From Prochilodus magdalenae (taxonomy: Eukaryota; Chordata; Actinopteri; Characiformes; Prochilodontidae), in NCBI GenBank assembly GCA_024036415.1, contig JAMWET010000129.1:561001-625000 (forward strand): 64,000 bases of DNA. Reading direction: 5' to 3'. Of the stretch, positions 10,705 to 25,409 are shown one piece after another; position 1 is the stretch's first letter, and each line of letters opens with the position of its first letter. The notes beneath the pieces were generated by a model, which was given only the letters and a program-made list of their open reading frames with translations, did no database searches and was not told where the DNA came from. Position numbers and translations under genes: made by a program.

Positions 10705-13700
10705 CTGTGAATGAAAGTTATTAGTAATTAATAATTCAAATATTTGATACAGTTATTTCAAGTAGCTATGTATAATTAGTCAAGTTCAGTTATGCCTTTT
10801 TAAATCAGAAATCTATGCTAACTTTAACAAACTTGTGAAGTAGTTTTTGCTCATTTGTGCTCCAGTTTGTTTCTGCTATTGCACTTTTAAAGTAGCCTGA
10901 ATTACGTGGGTCTAAATGCAGGAAAATCTCAGCAGCAGTTACGTTATCGCACTGACATAGGCATGATTTCCTGGACATGGATTAAGTTTCCTCCTGAGCT
11001 AAAAATAAATTTCAGTGAAGAATCACTGAATGTACTAAGATAAAAGTGCTATGATGATAAAGGATCGGTTTAATCTGTCTGTGTTGTGAGGGTCTGGCAC
11101 TCACGTGTGGAAGGAAGTCGTGCAAAGGGGGTGCTGGACAAGGCTTTATCACATGAGGCAGTGTTGGCATCTTCCACATCTTGCAGCAATTTACTGGAGA
11201 ATAAGGACAAATGGGCCATTAGAGCTGAATGACTACCAGAATGGCCTCACTTTTAAATAATCTTATTATTAAACTGTACAATATTCCAGTGTTCTCCTCA
11301 GCCGTACCAATAAGCAAAGGGCTTCATAACACAAATAGTTCAGGTCTTAAAATTTAACTGGCATATTTAAAACAATTGTAATGTACTCATTACATGGGCA
11401 GCTACTGAATTCTGTATCACTGTTCCAAACCACCACAAACTTTCAGCTGTTAATAGAATGATCTTTGACTGTAATGCAACTTAATTGGACCACTAATTGG
11501 TATATGAAGTAGGAACCATATCTTGAATGTTCATAGTTGCCTGGTGTACTTGCTAGGACCTTTCAGATGCACTATTTAAGTCTGCATTGTTTATGGTTTT
11601 CTTGTCAAGCTATATCTAAAATAAATCTGGGTTCCACTCAATTTAAAATATTGATTGAATATTTGTACATTTCATAAAAATGTACTAATTCCACAGGCAT
11701 GATACACATTTTGCCAGAATGCTTGCATGCATCTACTCTCAGAACACTATTATTGTATTGGAAGTATGCAGCCCACAAACAGAAGAGAATGCCCAATGAA
11801 ATTAACACTCTCTGCTAACCTTTTAGAATGAAACTGCCTGACATCTACGCACTCCCTTCCTGTCCAGCCGCAGTAAGGGTCTCTGGAGAGGATACACTCT
11901 CCACAGCTCTGGTAGTTCGAGCAGTTCGCCACAGGGATCTCCACAAGTCCAGAGTACGAAGACACGAACAACAGACCCTGAGCCAGAAGACATAAGCCAT
12001 GATGAGTCATTAAGAATGTTTAAAGGTGCACATAATGAGACGTACACATAGGTGAGTAAATGAAATGATATCTAGTACTGCTAGCACTGTATAAATATAT
12101 AGCCATTTACAGTACTTTGCAAAGAGCCAACTAAGCAAATTGTTTAAGTCTGTTTACCTTGGACTATTCATCTTCAATATAGAATGTACTGTGTGATTTC
12201 AGCCTACAACGTTTGTCTTGTTAAGCAGTAATTTGTAATTTAGCATTGGAGCCTTCAGCCTCAGCAGTTTGACAGGATATGCTTTTTGTAAATTCTGTGT
12301 ATTGCTAACCATTGATGACCTTGAGCTTTGGTCTAATAAATGCAACCTAGGTTGTCAATCTTTATGCAGTACAAAAGAGTAACAAGTTTTTAGCCTTTTA
12401 GCCAGAGACCTGAAGCCAAACTAGATTCAGCCATTCATCTTACTTGTTCCCTTTAACTTTTTGCTGGTTTATTTCCATCATTCAAATAATACATTCATTT
12501 CATTTAAAATGATGATTTGAAGATAGTTACAGCTGCAGAAACACAATAGGTCTTCCAACAGAAAAATGAGCTCTTTGGCTTTTTCTGCTTCTCACAGCAG
12601 AAAGTAAGCTTGCTGCACCCTCACTACTCCAATTCTTTCACTACTCCTGCTTCATGAAGATATTACCCCACCTTTTCAGTATCCAGCTCGATGTGCTGCA
12701 CAGGCTGGGGTTCAGGAAACAGCACCAATTCCTCGATGATGTGCATCTTGCCCTTTGCATTTATGGCTTTATGAAGCCTGCCATCATCTGAAAAACATAC
12801 AATACGGCAGGTGCTACTGAAGTGTAGATCCCATAGACTTCCAAAGTCTTTTTTAAAAAGGCTTTCGGATACGAGATTGCTTTAGCGAAATCCACACTGT
12901 TATGATGCTATAACCTCACCTGTCCCCACGAATAGCACACTATAGGTTTTGTGGACGGAGTGGACCTGGTGCACGGCAATCTGTGTGTATCGCACACTGC
13001 GTTTAAGCAGCAGAGGCTGGCTGCGGATCACGCTGTCCATCAAGAAATGATCCTTTACAAAGTTCAGCACTTTATCAGGCATGTGTAGAGAAGAGGAGAT
13101 GCCCTGTTTTCGTGCTGTGTTGGTAATGCACTGCAGAGGAGTAGAGAGGGCAGAGGTTAATATGGATAAAGGTTTCTAAAATCAAGTCAAAGTTACTGAA
13201 TTAGTGTCCAGGTCTGAGAAGACAACCCTTGTAAATACATGAAAGCCTATAGTATCTAGCTATTAGCAATGCAATATCTGTTTATTTTAAATAACTTATT
13301 TGAATTTTGTGAAACTCCTTAGATTCACATTTCTAAGCATGTGTTTACTGTCAATGTTTACTGTTTTTCAGCACATATAAAAATGTTTAATATCCACAGT
13401 CTCTCTCTCACACACACACATATCCCAGAATTCTAGCTTTTTGTTTTTTAACACACATGTTTATCATGAGTATCAGCACACATAAACACACAAGCATGCT
13501 ATTAGTCTTCATTTTGAACCGTGCCACAGATGCTCTTCATCAGAGTGCGATAGAAAGGGAGGAAATGAGTGTGGAGGAGAATGGTGATAAAATCAGAGCC
13601 AGTGGGCAGTGGGCTGACTGTGCCAGCACCGAAGCTGATATCAGCCTGAGCACTAATGTCCTAAACAGACTGAAGCTCAGTCTGAAGAGCCGCCTGGTGT

Positions 13701-16700
13701 TCTGATGAGCTGGACATATGCTCTGTCTAGACAGTGTCTGAGGGTCAAGTTTCATTTGCTCTCCTCTAAGACTCTTTGCTCCTTGAAAACTTTTGTGTTC
13801 CGAGATCTTTAATGATAAAACATGATTAAATACTGTAACAAACATCATATCTGTCATAAGTGCAAACATCGCTGTGTTATGTCAGCCCAGTCATAATGCA
13901 GCAGTTCACAGTCATCCACAAGAACACAGCTGGCTGTTGTGTGAAATGGATGTCTTTGTTCATCATGGAGCAAGCGGAAGCTTATGTTAGCCCTCACCCT
14001 TTTGTTCTAGTAGCTATGGTGCAGAAGATGGTCTATAATAGGACTTCCATCATTAGTCAACATTAGGAAAAAGTACTGATGTGTCATTCACTTAAAAAGT
14101 AAATAAATTCAACTATTTTAAGGGTCATTACTTTTCTCATCTTATTTGTGTGTTGGACATGTGTTCATTACTGTCATAACAGTAATGGTAATCATGTTAA
14201 AGGGGCATTTTGATCTAAACCTAGTATGCAACATGTTATTTGTGATGTTATCCAATGCCATTGTGTCCCTCAGCCTTACTGTTTTGATGGAATTCTCAAT
14301 TTTGTTAATTGTTTTGTGGTTCTGTCCATCTCTCACTACAACAGACCAGCTCAATCCTTGAGGTTAGTGATAACTACTACCGTGACTACTAGACTACTGT
14401 GGCACAGGTGTAGTAGGGGCATAGGCATGTTTGCAGCCGATGTAGTGATGGTTAAATCTTCCATCTGACAGAACGTGGTAAATGGGAGTAGAACGTACCG
14501 CTCCAGGTCGAGGTTCTGGGACGGGGTGGTTGTAAGTGTACCACTGCTGAGTCTCTCTGTTAACCTCCCGATAACGACCATTAAAGGCTTCATCTACCTG
14601 GTCCATGGTGAAGGCGCACACCGCTGAGCTACCAGACGCACCTTTGTACCTGTGATAACACATGGGCGCACACAGACACACACAGACACAAATACATGCA
14701 TTATTATTTGTGACTGATGTGACAACCACCTCTTAGGCATCTGACCACTCCTAGTAAGCACACAGCTGAACAGTTTCACATTTTAGAAAACACACTAGCC
14801 TCAGTCTCGCCAGACATTAAACCAAGATTCATCTTACAAATCATTAGACTTTACAGCCTACGCATAACAGAACTGCCTCTGAGTTTCTGTTTTCTCTATC
14901 TACAGATCTGCTTTCATTTTGAGACAGCTCTGCTTTCTCAGACTGTTCCGTGACCTGTTCTGACCCGTGCTTCACCCTGCGTTAACACGCTCAATCAATA
15001 ACCAAACCACCCACACCAAACACAGGCAAGTGGCTGTGGGTCAATAACAATGCGATATGAACTGGGAGTGAACTGAAGGCTTTGTTTTGAAAAGCTTTCT
15101 ATTTGCACAAGCCTCCTTTCTGTCCTGCTATATTAACAAATGTGCCGTTACAAATCTTAATGGAAATACAGAACATATTAAAGGGTGCATAGGGGTGTAC
15201 ACACCTGGAGAAATTTACAAGATGCATCAAATTATCCAGGGTATACGGAGATATGACATTTGTTCACACATAAATGCAATTAAGCAGTGCATATGTGACT
15301 TGTATTTACATCAATCCAGTTACACTTCATATATACACTTTCATTAATATTGACAAAGGTTTAAAAACAATGGCAACCGCCTCTTACCATTGAGAAGTAA
15401 AGACTCCATAGAACACAGTACTCTTCCAGTCCTCTTTGCTGGGGGTCAGGACAAACATGTCCTGAATGATATTAAAAGGAAAGCCGTCATCAGGCAGAGA
15501 GCATAGCAGCTGGGCTTTCAGGAATGTCGTCCACTTCTTCTGCAGGACCCTCTCTCCACCTTTATCACCCTGCAATTACACACAAACACATAAATGAGAA
15601 TAAACTTGGGTGCTTTACTGGACTGGACTCAATTTTTACATGCACAGCTTGTTTCAGCTTCTGACCACAGGTCCACAGTGGATATTTTTGACTGGCAGAC
15701 TACACATTAAACACCTGCCAACCCAGCACACACTATTTTATTTTTAAATGTTGGTATCACTCTTGGGTTAACAGTAACCCTTCACCCAGATAATACAGTG
15801 TATGGTCAGTGATGTTCACTTTACAATGCTACAGTCAGTCATTTTTAAACCTACCAAACACAACTGCATGTTGGTGTGCAATGTTGGTATAAACCATTAG
15901 TGAGGTATAAGCTGTTATAGAAAAAAGGAGGTAGACAACAAAAGAAGCTGCATGTATTCTCAGAACAACAGACTGGCCACACATGGAAGTTGGGTTCAAA
16001 CCTTAACCATCAAACCAAAATCATCATTAAATGTGTCTGGGATTACTTGGATCGTGAGATGCCTTTCTAGGTGTAGAAAACTATCCCTGCAGATTTCTTT
16101 GAAAAACAGGAAACTGTTAATAACTTCATAGCTGGTTTTGCTTTGTGTTATTCCTAAAGACCTGCTGTGCACCATCAGATTCACTAGAGGGCAGCAAGTT
16201 CACTAACTGGAGGTAAAAACAGAAATTCCCAGACACAAGCTGTTCAGAAAACCACAGTCAAAGCAATGTCTATTGCTTTAGTGACAGCCAAAATGTAATG
16301 GAGTAATTAGAAAATAATGAGAAGCATGCTGATCCATGCAGCCAGAGCAGTGCCATTCCATGCTAATCCTAAATCAGTTTTGCACATTTTCCAACAGGGA
16401 TAGAGGTAACTGGCTGAGAGGGGCAGCTGAGTAGCTACTGTTGCATGGCGTGCATTAGGAGTGAACAAACCAGTAAGTGTTTGAGAGTGGGGTTTATCTC
16501 CGGGCTGTGGGGACTTTGAAATGGGTGCTTCTGGGTCATGAAAACAAGTGTAGCCCGAAAAGAGAAGAAAACACTACAGGTTATTCAAAGGGCCAAGAGC
16601 TTTTCAGTCTGAGAAGAAAAAGAGCTCTGCACACAGAGAATAAGGCCACATTAACTCCAGCACTTCAAATGCCAATGACTGACCGTTTACCACCAATCTG

Positions 16701-19700
16701 GGCTGGGCAACTGCTGCCATGATTCCAGTTTCCACCTGAAGGAAGAGCAGTTTGTGCTCATTTGGAGATCAGGTCAAGTATATACATTGGAATTCAAGTG
16801 TGAAGGTCACTCGAAGGTACACAGAAGAGGTGGCAGGATCAGAAGAAAAATAAAATGGTAGGAAGAATAATTAGAATGGAATAAGGTAACACTAGAGCAA
16901 TGTTATATAGTTTTACAGTAGTGCAAACCCACAGTTTTAGATGCACAAATTGATACGGGCATATGGTTAATGGCAAAGCAACTGCCAAATAGGAGAACAT
17001 GAAAAAGCCTGCTCTCACAAGATGTACAATCCACATAAAAGATGAAGAACTACTCTTAAACCACTCTAGACCTCAGGAAACCCCCTTCTTTTTCTTTTTA
17101 AAGACCAAATTGCAGTCTGAACACAGGTCTTTGTCTCTTGAGTCTACCTTGGCCCTGTTTTCGTCTGAGAGAAGGATGTCGCTGAACTTTGCGGGAAATG
17201 ACACGTGACTAATGCTCAAGTTTCTGAGGCAATTACTTGCTTTGCTAACCCGAGCACCGTCCCCCAGACCCTCCCCTCTCCCTGGCCCAGCTTGTTATCG
17301 TGAAAACCGTGCATGCCCTGTTAAAGTTAACCCTCCATAGTTTTACTTTAAGAGACAAGGACAAAAAAAGAGCTTTAGTGACAAGGTTAGGTTATGTAGA
17401 AGTACGGATGCAAGAAAAAGCAACAGAGTGTACCTCTGGGATAATGAGATGTGCTGATATACATAAATGACAAAGTGACAGAGAGTGGAATAATATAATA
17501 TCAGATATAACAAAACTCAGAGAGTAGGTAACAGAGTCATACCACAAATTACACAAATATATTCTCTGTTTTCCAGAGCAGCTGCATATTATTCCAGGGA
17601 AGCATGCCATATTCCAGAGAGGTTTTATGCCAAACACCTGAACAAACAACAGGATATGGAGTAGGATAGAGCAACCGACTAAGAAAAGATAGGGAGAAAA
17701 ATAGAGAAAAGAGAGGTAAGGGTAAAAGGAAAGACATACTACAGTATATAGCATTACATCAAAGACAGAAACAAGGGCGTGTGGATTGGTATTGATCCTT
17801 CTCTTGTAGGCCTCCTCCAAAACAAATGAGCCTTAGTCTCATTATAATATTTTTGTAATACAGTACTGCGGCCAACGCCTTAGCCTTACAGAAAGAGAAC
17901 AACAAAACATTCCAGTTGGAGCGGAAATGTTTTTTTGTTAATTTTTTCCCATAGTAAACTATAAAACAGCCTTGGATGATAGAAGCAAGAAACATAACTG
18001 AGTTGGACAGCTCTGGGTTCACAAATGCAAAAACCATTTGCACTTTTGCAAGATCTACAATCTTCATAAAACATCTCAGGATGTGAAGAGTTTTGGCGTC
18101 ATTCACTGTGACTCGCTGTGTAATAATATTTCAGCAAGATATAGAAACGTGTATGAACACAGAAGGTAGCTCCATTTGTTAATCTCATTCGTATTGAACA
18201 CAATCCAAGGATGCTAGTAACCTGAATCTGAAGTGAGGATCCGAACGTCTTCCAATGTAAATTTAGCAGTGGAAACTAAATCAGGACCAGTTTAAGGTCA
18301 ACGTCTAATGGTCAAGCCAAGCAATGGCCAGCTCGGTGTGATCTAACAGCCACCTGGATATCTGACAGCATTACACATGAGCGGGACTGATTTTGCCAAT
18401 TCAGCCGTCTGTTGCTGTTGTCCTTGCAGATTGCACAGGATAAATGGTCTGTGAAACAACCCTTAGGGTGGGATTGACTCTTGGCCTCCTTCTTGTAAAA
18501 AAGGACAGGTACCGTATGGTACAGTCCCAAACCGGTGTGCAGAGAATCATCTGTACAGGGTTCTTGTTTGCTTGCAGTCAGAAACTGTATCAATAAATGA
18601 AGTTAGTATATTGCAAAAATTTAAATTAGGAAATCTTCGTCTGCACAGCCGTTTTTCCATGTGAGATGTAGCATGTTAGTCAGTCTCAGTTGACATTGCT
18701 ACTGATCAACATTGACTTTCTGACCAAGCAATTCATTACTGACGGCTTAGCTTCTTACCTCTGTCTTTCACAGCAGAAATGGACAGCATGACACAGTAAT
18801 GCTAACAGAAGTTAGATTTAGGAAAGTAAGATCATGCTTGACGGCTCCCCCCGCCTTTCATCATTCAGTTTGGTGGGGTATTCTGATGCCTCCTATGTTT
18901 CCAAAAATCCTGGCCATTTCTCTGGGTTCAAATTATCAGGTGGCACAGAATGCCACAAATGTTTTGCCTTAATGTGACGTTTTCAGTGCTTCATTTTCAT
19001 GTTTGAATCAGACCTAAATCACTTTTATATGTGGTCCTAAGTGGGATATGTATCTGACTTGATGAGAAAGGTCAGACGTCGGAATTCAAATGTTTTTATC
19101 CACTGTGCTCCTGCATATTCATATCTACATCCAGTATTGTTAGCACAGCAGCAGCTAATTTCTGGTTAGTGCCAGTAATCACTTCTAAAGCAATGCCTTC
19201 GCTTACTTCACTTTCTAATGCCCATCATAATCAAATAAGAGCTGTTATGATCAGGTAATCTTTGACGCTTTGTGCTGCTAGTTCGTTCACTTGTTCATTG
19301 TTTGTTGTTCATGACGCATGTGGATCATGCATCTAACTAATTTGGATATGTGTAGGCAGGTCAATTTAGGTTCACACCGAAGACATGGAAAAGATATGGG
19401 ACACTTGCTAACAACCATCAGGGCAGAAAAAATGGGATTGAGCAATAAAGCTTATAATGTCAACATAGTCTAACACACACACTACACGTCAAGAAGGACT
19501 TGACAGTTAGCTGTTTAGCTAAATCAGGGTTGTTTTGCGTGGGCCTCATAGGCAGCCCATAAGGTGGTAGAAGAGGAAACATGGGAATCAGTCCAGTTTT
19601 AGAAGGCTAAACCCAAAGGACTAGGCATTCCGTTATGTCTGCTGTTCAGAGGTTTTTTTCTAAAGCAGTGTGACAAGTAGAAAAATGCCATTTACAGCAA

Positions 19701-22700
19701 ATGGCAAAATATGCAGGACAAAGGTAGATTAGGATCTGGACTCAGAACTACTGGCTTAATCTCTCTAAACTTGTCTGTTCAGGCATATGCCTGGAGCTTC
19801 TAGCGTCAGGGACATTGCTGACAGCATGTGTGAGGCATCGATAAATTTAGTAGAAATTGTAGGATTTCAATCAGCTTGAAGACCATTACCTCTTTAGATC
19901 CAGACAACATCATGTGTGCCGCTTCTAATGAGCCTGGGCCGAAAGCAAATTAATTTAGCAAATTTTGCCATTATTGAAAGGCACTTGAAGGGGCGGCTCT
20001 TTATTTCACTTCTCACTGTGACTAATATACTATAATTAGCTTGATAATAGGCTTGTGGATTCAATGTGCTTGTTGTTTTCATCAATACAAGTGGAAAGGT
20101 TGAACGCAGGGACCTGGGAAGCATCACGTCTTCCGTACGGTTAGATCAACAAAACCATAACAGTCATATGAGCTGTTCCAAAGGAGGAAGCTAAGAATAT
20201 TTATATTACCAGATGCAAACGAACAGGGTATCTTCTGCAGGATACCGACTGCTAAGAATACTGAGCTTGAGAGGTAGAGGAGGTGACAGCCATTAAACTG
20301 TCAGGCGGCATTTCACAGAGCCGGCTGAGATAATCCATATTACCCCTGGAGCCAAAAAGAAAGGCTGCCCCGCGCATCAACCACAGAGGAAGACAACTCT
20401 ATAAGTTTGCTGTGATGGAAAAAGCTAATTACCTGCTGGAACTTTATGCTAACATTTATGGCTACAATGGTGGTTCTAGGCAGAAAAAGTTGAGTTAAGG
20501 TGAGGTGGTTGAGCTATAGCAAATTTGGGAATGTCCCAAATCTAACATCAAATTCTCCAGACCAAACTGAAAGTACTGTGGGTGAAAAAAAGTGTGTGAG
20601 TGCGTGTGTAAACGAGAGACACTTTTGGACAGGACTTACTCAGAAGCTGCATGCTAATGTTTGCAAAGGAGTGATAAGAGTTGGGAGGAGATCTGGGTTG
20701 GGGGGTGGTGGTTGTACTGGGAGAGAAGAGCATGAACATTACAGGAATGTGTTTGTGTAATAGGAGTCACATAAGCCTGTGCAAACTCTGCAGACTTCTA
20801 CTACTACAAGGATACATAAAACCATCACACGCTTATGCAAGCACACACACATACACGCGTATCGTAAGGAAGCACCAGTAATTAGTATAGCTGTTCAAAA
20901 AGGCTGGCATATGGCTAAAAAGGTTTTCCTGTGAAATCCAGTCAAAAATCCTCACTGCCACAAAATGGTAACGTTCATTGTTAGGACATCATTAGGACAT
21001 CTAGGACCTGGCTAAATGGATTAACAGAAAAATTCTTAAACATCTTTGTAAAACAAGACCATGGTTACATTTGTTTTGCAAGGCAGGGACCCTGTCCAAC
21101 TTGAATGTGCCTTTCTCAAAAAAGACTAAATACAAAAAACACGCACACATGCAAACATTTTCCCTTATGTTAACTGCATGTGCCTGGTGTTTTATAGTAT
21201 GAGCACACAAACAAACACCACAAAAGGCACAACTAAAATTTTAAGCCCCATCCCAAGACCACTCAGCCAGTTCATATTTTTGCCTCTACCCAAATGGTAA
21301 CACATCGGGATGAAAGAAAAATGTGGACCGCTTGGAGAATCTTGTGGACTAGGTTTGTAAAACACTGTCCTTCATAAACCAGGAAATGTAATACCTAGAA
21401 ATAATACAAATAACCTTGCAATGTTTGTACAACAATCTCATTCTGAGAATCATTTGATACACTGACTAGACTTAAGATGCATGGACTCCTCAAGATATAT
21501 CTTTTTTATCAGTGTGCCTTCACATATAAACATATGCACGTTTTTATACTGCACCGATAGATTACACCAGTAAAGTGTCTCTCACCTTACACACACGTGC
21601 AATGCGTGACACAATGGTGTTGTCGAAGAAATCAAACTCCTTCCCTGCTTCACTGAAGAAAAAGTAAATCTTATCGTCATCACCCACCACGTTGCCTTTA
21701 GGTAGGCTCTCTTGGATGTAGGCAGAGCCCACAAATGCTGGGTCTGGAGAAAGAACAAAGTCAGGCATTACTACAACCTAATAACTGAGATGCACTGATT
21801 TTATCATCTGTTTTTTACTAGCAAAGTTTTTTTTTTAAAGCGACAGGCATAAAAGAGAATAACACTGCTTAAAACACACATATAAAACACATTGGCTGGT
21901 GGGCAGATCTAACATGCACAGATATTTTCAGTGCAGACATTACAGACCGCATATGTGACATCCTCTTAAGGTCACAGGCAACACAGTCCCATTACTGATT
22001 CTATGTGAAAAGTAGATTTTGGCTTATTCCTACAGGGCGTCTTCACTATCTATCAATCATTTAGTTAGGCGGTGATGGGTGCAACCAACACAACAGTATT
22101 TAACAGCTCAAAGTGCTTGGATGTAAACACTGATTGTCCAATCATGTTACACAGCTAACAGACGACTGTGTTGGTTAGCATTATGTAATATTTCTTTAGA
22201 TAATTTTCCTTCTAGTCAATCATGGACTCAAAACCTTGCATACAATAGCAATAAAATAAAGGATCAGTTACCTCACCAATATATCTCAAATGTGTGGTCG
22301 GTAGGGGTTTGTTATGTGCTTTGCAAGGTATAAATGTCATAACATGCTCCTGTTATTGTGAATACAAAATAATAACTACAGAAAACATCGTTATCCATAA
22401 TTTTTAATCACCATTCTCAAGACTCTGCTGCGTGTATGTTAACTGAATGTGTGCTATGCACTTCAGATATCAATTAATGCCTTCTAATCTTGAGTTTGAG
22501 ACTGAGAAGCATATAAGGGGACATTGAGCAAAAGCAGAGGGCCTTGACCCGTACCTTGAAGCCAGTTCAATGAGTTCTCGGTCTTTAAGGCAGTACCCTG
22601 GCCAAGGCTCTTGTAAATGATGGGTTCGTTCCCCTGGAAGTTACTAACCGTGCCAGCATACAGCTCCCCATCTGCAGACAAATTAGTGTTTTAGTTCTTG

Positions 22701-25373
22701 CATCCATTAGTGTAGAGCACAGATCATATGACTTCTCCAAAAAAAAAAAAAATTAAATAAATAAAAACCCTGAGTTGTCTGTGTAGTATTACAATGGAAC
22801 TGCAGGTAGCAAAATCATAATTTACTTGCCTCAAACTGTGTGGTCTCAAAAGGATTTGCTAATATGGGTTATCCCCCAAAAGCATGACATACAAACTTTG
22901 CTTAGTGTTGTACAAAGCTAATGGAGTTATGTAATTGAGGCTGATAGCAATTTAGCATTAACATAATACATCAGTGTGGTATAAGTGATGATTTAGGCTT
23001 GCTACAAATTACGTTACAATATGCTTCCATTAATTTGCTTCATTAGCATCCGGTGTTAAACTAAGGAACATCAAGTCTGTGTCTTTAACTGACAGCACAG
23101 ACAGGGTAAGGGATAAAACAGTGTAAATTATGAGATTTGTTGAGAATTAGCGATGTAACCAAGCAGATTTCCTGCAATTATCTAGTTGAAATAAGACTAG
23201 ATTAGTTTTGTTTTTTCCAATGGTGCACCTACCAGCCATTATGGCAGTGGACTTGTACTCAGGGTTAAAAGGGCAGCGGCCACGCCCATCCTCTGACACA
23301 ATCTCCCCTGTCTCGCTTCGTACCAGAGAGAAGTCTGAAGTGTCCTAGGAACAGAAACACGCGTCACTTAAACAGGCAAGGCATCATCCACTGTTTCCTG
23401 TCCCCACTAAGACACTTACAAACACACAGTTTAGGTTTGATGCTCCTGATCTGGATGTGATGTTGTAGAGGTTGGGTGTGCAGAATAGGGAGGAAGGAGA
23501 GGATAACAGGCTCAAGGCTATAGAGCGGTTCTGTGTATGTTCCGCTATGCGTGGGCCAAGGGTTCTGATAAGCAGTTCGGAGGAGGGATGGAGGATCCTG
23601 GATCCTGGTTTGGAATGCAAAGCTGCGCCAGGACATCCTGATGCTTTGCAGTCATGCTGGCTTTCTCTGGCTTTGGTGTGTTGAGGCAGCACAGAGGCTG
23701 ATGTCTTTATAGGGGCATGCAGAGTGTCCTGAAGACACAAAGTATCTCCAAGCACAAGTGGCGTTCTAGTTTCTGTTTTGTAACACGTAATAACAGTGCA
23801 CATGTTTGTGCAAGAGTGACAGTGAAGAAAAGCAATCTGATCATGATTTCAATATAAACAGTTGGGGGTGCTAATAGCAACAACAAGCCAAACTACTTTT
23901 TATTTATACCATGACTTAGATTTGTAAAATAATGCAGTTCAGGCCACAGTAAATATTAATCCCTCCTCCATTACAACTGACTCTGAAGGCCCACTTTTCC
24001 TTTGATCTGATTGATCAGAGCAGATAAAAAGCCTAAATGCTATAGGCTAGAGTTTTTGGCCATCAAAAGTGCTCTCCACAAAAAGTAGGCACGCAGGGCA
24101 GATACACAAGGTTTCTATTGTTCAAAAACAGCACAAAAACAATGAAAATAAGGTGCTTTTGTTTTTAGAACCACCTCCTAAATAATCACAAGCTTAAAAC
24201 CATGTTGAATTCCTGAGTAATGTCAAATAGACTTGTTTCTGTGGTCTCTGACACTGTGTGACATACAGTCAATACACACAATTACACTGAATAAAACTGG
24301 AAGAGTAATGCTGAAATCGAAACACTGTCCAGACCCTTGTCCATTTTTATAGATTATAGTATAATAATATTACAGTATCAGAAACAACATCAGCATATCT
24401 ATTAAAAGATTACTTAGACCTCATAAATGAAGGGCATCACTGTTTCTTTACCCTAAATGATATTCCCTCTAAATGATCACACACTTGCCTCAAATAGTGT
24501 TGAGTTTTTTGAGAAAATCAAACAGGCTAAAATAATATACAATATTTATTTCCTTATACATTTTCTGACACTGCATTACACTAAGTTATCTATATATACA
24601 CTGCTAACAGATATTATTACACTGCACTCCATTTTTAGAGAGCACGTCACATGTATTTGAGATTATTTAACAAATTAAACCTTATGGTTGTAACACAGAT
24701 TTAAAGCAGAAACTTTAGACAATAAACATGTTTCAGCTGATTGATGTCTCGGCTGTGTGCTAAGCGATAACTCAAGCTTATCTGATACTCCTTATGACAT
24801 GTTTGACTTTTACTTTTAATCTAACAACTTACATTAAGAAGTGAAGTAGTGACAATTGGCAGGGACACAGCTTGTACACTGCTCTGATGATAAGCACGGT
24901 TTTCTCTCTACGCCCTGTTTATGGTGGCCATAAGCTTCTAAAACCTTCCATAACAGCAGACTCTTGCTTTTTTACATTTCATTAGAGAAAACATTTCATT
25001 GCAGGTTGCATAACAAAAGTCATTCTCAAAGAAGTGAGCTGTGCTCAGCCCTGCAGGTGCAGAGCTACAATAGATCATTTCTCATTCCGACATCATTCGC
25101 CCTGTAAAGGAGGGGAGATTTTGATTGACTGAGTAAATTACATGAATAATTCATCGCTCCCCTGCTGCCTGTTAAAAGCATGAAGGAGCGGAGAGAGGAA
25201 GGGCTGCAGCAGGGTATACAGTAGAAAAAAAATGCACACTTACAATGTATGCACAGATCGGGCTGAAGGCATACGTCCCACACACGTACAGATGAGTGGC
25301 GTTTGCACGCAGCAAAATCTTGATGTAATTGAAACAGTCGGTCTGGTGGAGTGACAAGAAGAGGATGAGAGAG

Positions 25374-25409
<36 letters not shown>

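Noticed and set aside
11820..11977. Possible mis-splicing because of the GTTAGC donor of exon 12
   Set aside because: The donor is weak, but the phase and the next exon fit exactly, and no better in-frame donor was seen nearby.
17392..17820. 142-residue hydrophobic minus-strand open frame
   Set aside because: Phe/Leu/Ser-rich translation of pyrimidine-rich intron sequence; no family signature.
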